A stretch of 64,000 nt of DNA, taken from positions 350,001 through 414,000 of the forward strand of contig JAGTXO010000024.1 in assembly GCA_019448385.1 (NCBI GenBank), read 5' to 3'. The notes below the pieces were generated by a model, which was not told the DNA's origin, searched no databases, and saw only the letters and a program-made list of their open reading frames with translations. The DNA comes from Diacronema lutheri. Lineage: Eukaryota; Haptophyta; Pavlovophyceae; Pavlovales; Pavlovaceae. Both the position numbers and the translations under genes were made by a program. Shown piece after piece: positions 63,347 to 64,000 of the stretch; positions within the stretch are counted from its first letter, which is position 1, and each line of letters starts with the position of its first letter.

Positions 63347-64000
63347 TCAGAACCAAAAGTTGACGCTGCATGACGTGCTCAGCGAGCGCACGTGGTGCCA
63401 GCAGCCGGCGGGAATGAAGAGGAGGTCGCCCGGCGCGAGCAGGCACCAGCGCCCCTCCGCGCGCGCGAAGAGCGGGAAGCGGCCAAGGTCGGGCGCGTCC
63501 ACGTCGACCGCGCTCACGTTGCCTTGCGCGCCCACGCCGCCGTCGACGTCGGCGCCGGCGGGCGCGCGCGCGTTCGGCACGCCCGCGTAGAGGCGGGGGG
63601 TCTGGTCCTTGCCATAGAGCCGCACGAGCTTGAGCCCGACCACCTGCACAAGGCAGTTGTCGTACGAGTCGAAGTGGAGTGGCGTCGCCGTCTCGCGCGT
63701 GCCCAGCCAGCAGTTGACCAACTGCACGCCGCCCCGCGCGGCCGCGCAGTAGACGGGGACGGAGATGTCGGCGGCGAGCGCGCGCACATGCTCAAAGAGC
63801 TGGTGCTGCGCGCAGTACCCGATCGAGCCTGCGGGCAGCGGCCGGTCGGCGAGATCGGCCGCGCACGATGGCAGCAAATGTCCTGCGACAAAGTCGCGCA
63901 TGCGCATCCCCGCCTCGCGCCAGCCGTCGCCCGCCTTGAGCGCGGAGCGGCCGATCTCGACGGGGATGATGCGGTGCCCGCACGCGCGCACAAAATAGCG
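63347..64000 (-). CDS. JMJD5/KDM8-like JmjC dioxygenase (5' end outside window)
   Basis: 217 codons from the window edge to a TGA at 63347-63349. It starts inside the JmjC domain: RYFVRACGHRIIPVEIGRSA, YCAQHQLFEHVRALAADISV, then LGTRETATPLHFDSYDNCLV with the iron-binding HxD. CLVQVVGLKLVRLYGKDQTP follows, then LLAPGDLLFIPAGCWHHVRS with the distal iron-binding His. The order and the Y-AQH-LF block match JMJD5/KDM8, a 2-oxoglutarate and Fe(II) dependent arginyl hydroxylase. A loop rich in Gly/Ala (ARAPAGADVDGG) is longer than usual. Confidence 0.9.
   Translation of the reverse strand, partial: RYFVRACGHRIIPVEIGRSALKAGDGWREAGMRMRDFVAGHLLPSCAADLADRPLPAGSIGYCAQHQLFEHVRALAADISVPVYCAAARGGVQLVNCWLGTRETATPLHFDSYDNCLVQVVGLKLVRLYGKDQTPRLYAGVPNARAPAGADVDGGVGAQGNVSAVDVDAPDLGRFPLFARAEGRWCLLAPGDLLFIPAGCWHHVRSLSTSCSVNFWF

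Overview
The window is nuclear DNA of a very G+C-rich unicellular eukaryote, most likely an alga. It has single-copy eukaryotic genes (RAD50, RPB11, VPS24/CHMP3, UBC12, CNOT10, a RABL3-like GTPase, a JMJD5-like dioxygenase) and short GC-rich introns that usually begin GTGCG and end GCGCAG. It also has a cytosolic tRNA-His, a Ty1/copia remnant and what looks like a flagellar radial-spoke protein. I favour a haptophyte, perhaps a pavlovophyte, but that is an inference from composition and gene content, with no marker gene to settle it.

Layout. Positions 1-384 hold the 3' end of a gene with a C2HC zinc finger. Positions 1319-13057 (minus) are one uninterrupted reading frame of about 3,900 codons. 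It joins an OTU-like motif, a YqaJ/lambda-exonuclease-type PD-(D/E)XK nuclease and a C-terminal Fanzor (eukaryotic TnpB-like RuvC) nuclease. Its N-terminal end runs into a 54-bp minisatellite (12840-14262) that is broken by a 5-bp insertion. Next to it lies a 2.57-kb element with perfect 347-bp inverted repeats and a decayed Tc1/mariner/IS630-like transposase (14298-16871). A 5'-truncated copia fragment with polypurine tract and LTR start follows (about 17394-18266 onward), so 1.3-20.4 kb is an accessory, mobile-DNA region.

From 20.4 kb the window is ordinary gene-dense chromosome, with many genes in divergent pairs 64-92 bp apart. In order: cysteine-rich membrane protein / GT77-like glycosyltransferase; a small acidic protein; a proline-rich membrane protein candidate; RAD50; tRNA-His; HAD phosphatase / Popeye-domain protein. 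Then come a compositionally distinct Crinkler-type NTPase-nuclease gene (33.3-35.9 kb), a polytopic membrane protein with a TIR-like domain, and a 192-bp minisatellite. After these come a coiled-coil protein, RPB11 / VPS24, a winged-helix plus SAM protein, a RABL3-like GTPase, CNOT10, an RSP7-like EF-hand protein, two unknown genes, a membrane-anchored GH95-type fucosidase / UBC12, a fused EutB-EutC ethanolamine ammonia-lyase, an unknown low-complexity gene, and the 3' part of a JMJD5-like gene.

I rebuilt the exon structures by hand from GT/GC-AG sites, reading phase and family alignment. In every multi-exon model the summed exon length is a multiple of three and the product length fits the family where one is known. 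Three introns need a GC donor instead of GT. Most gene starts were placed at the first ATG consistent with the family and remain untested.
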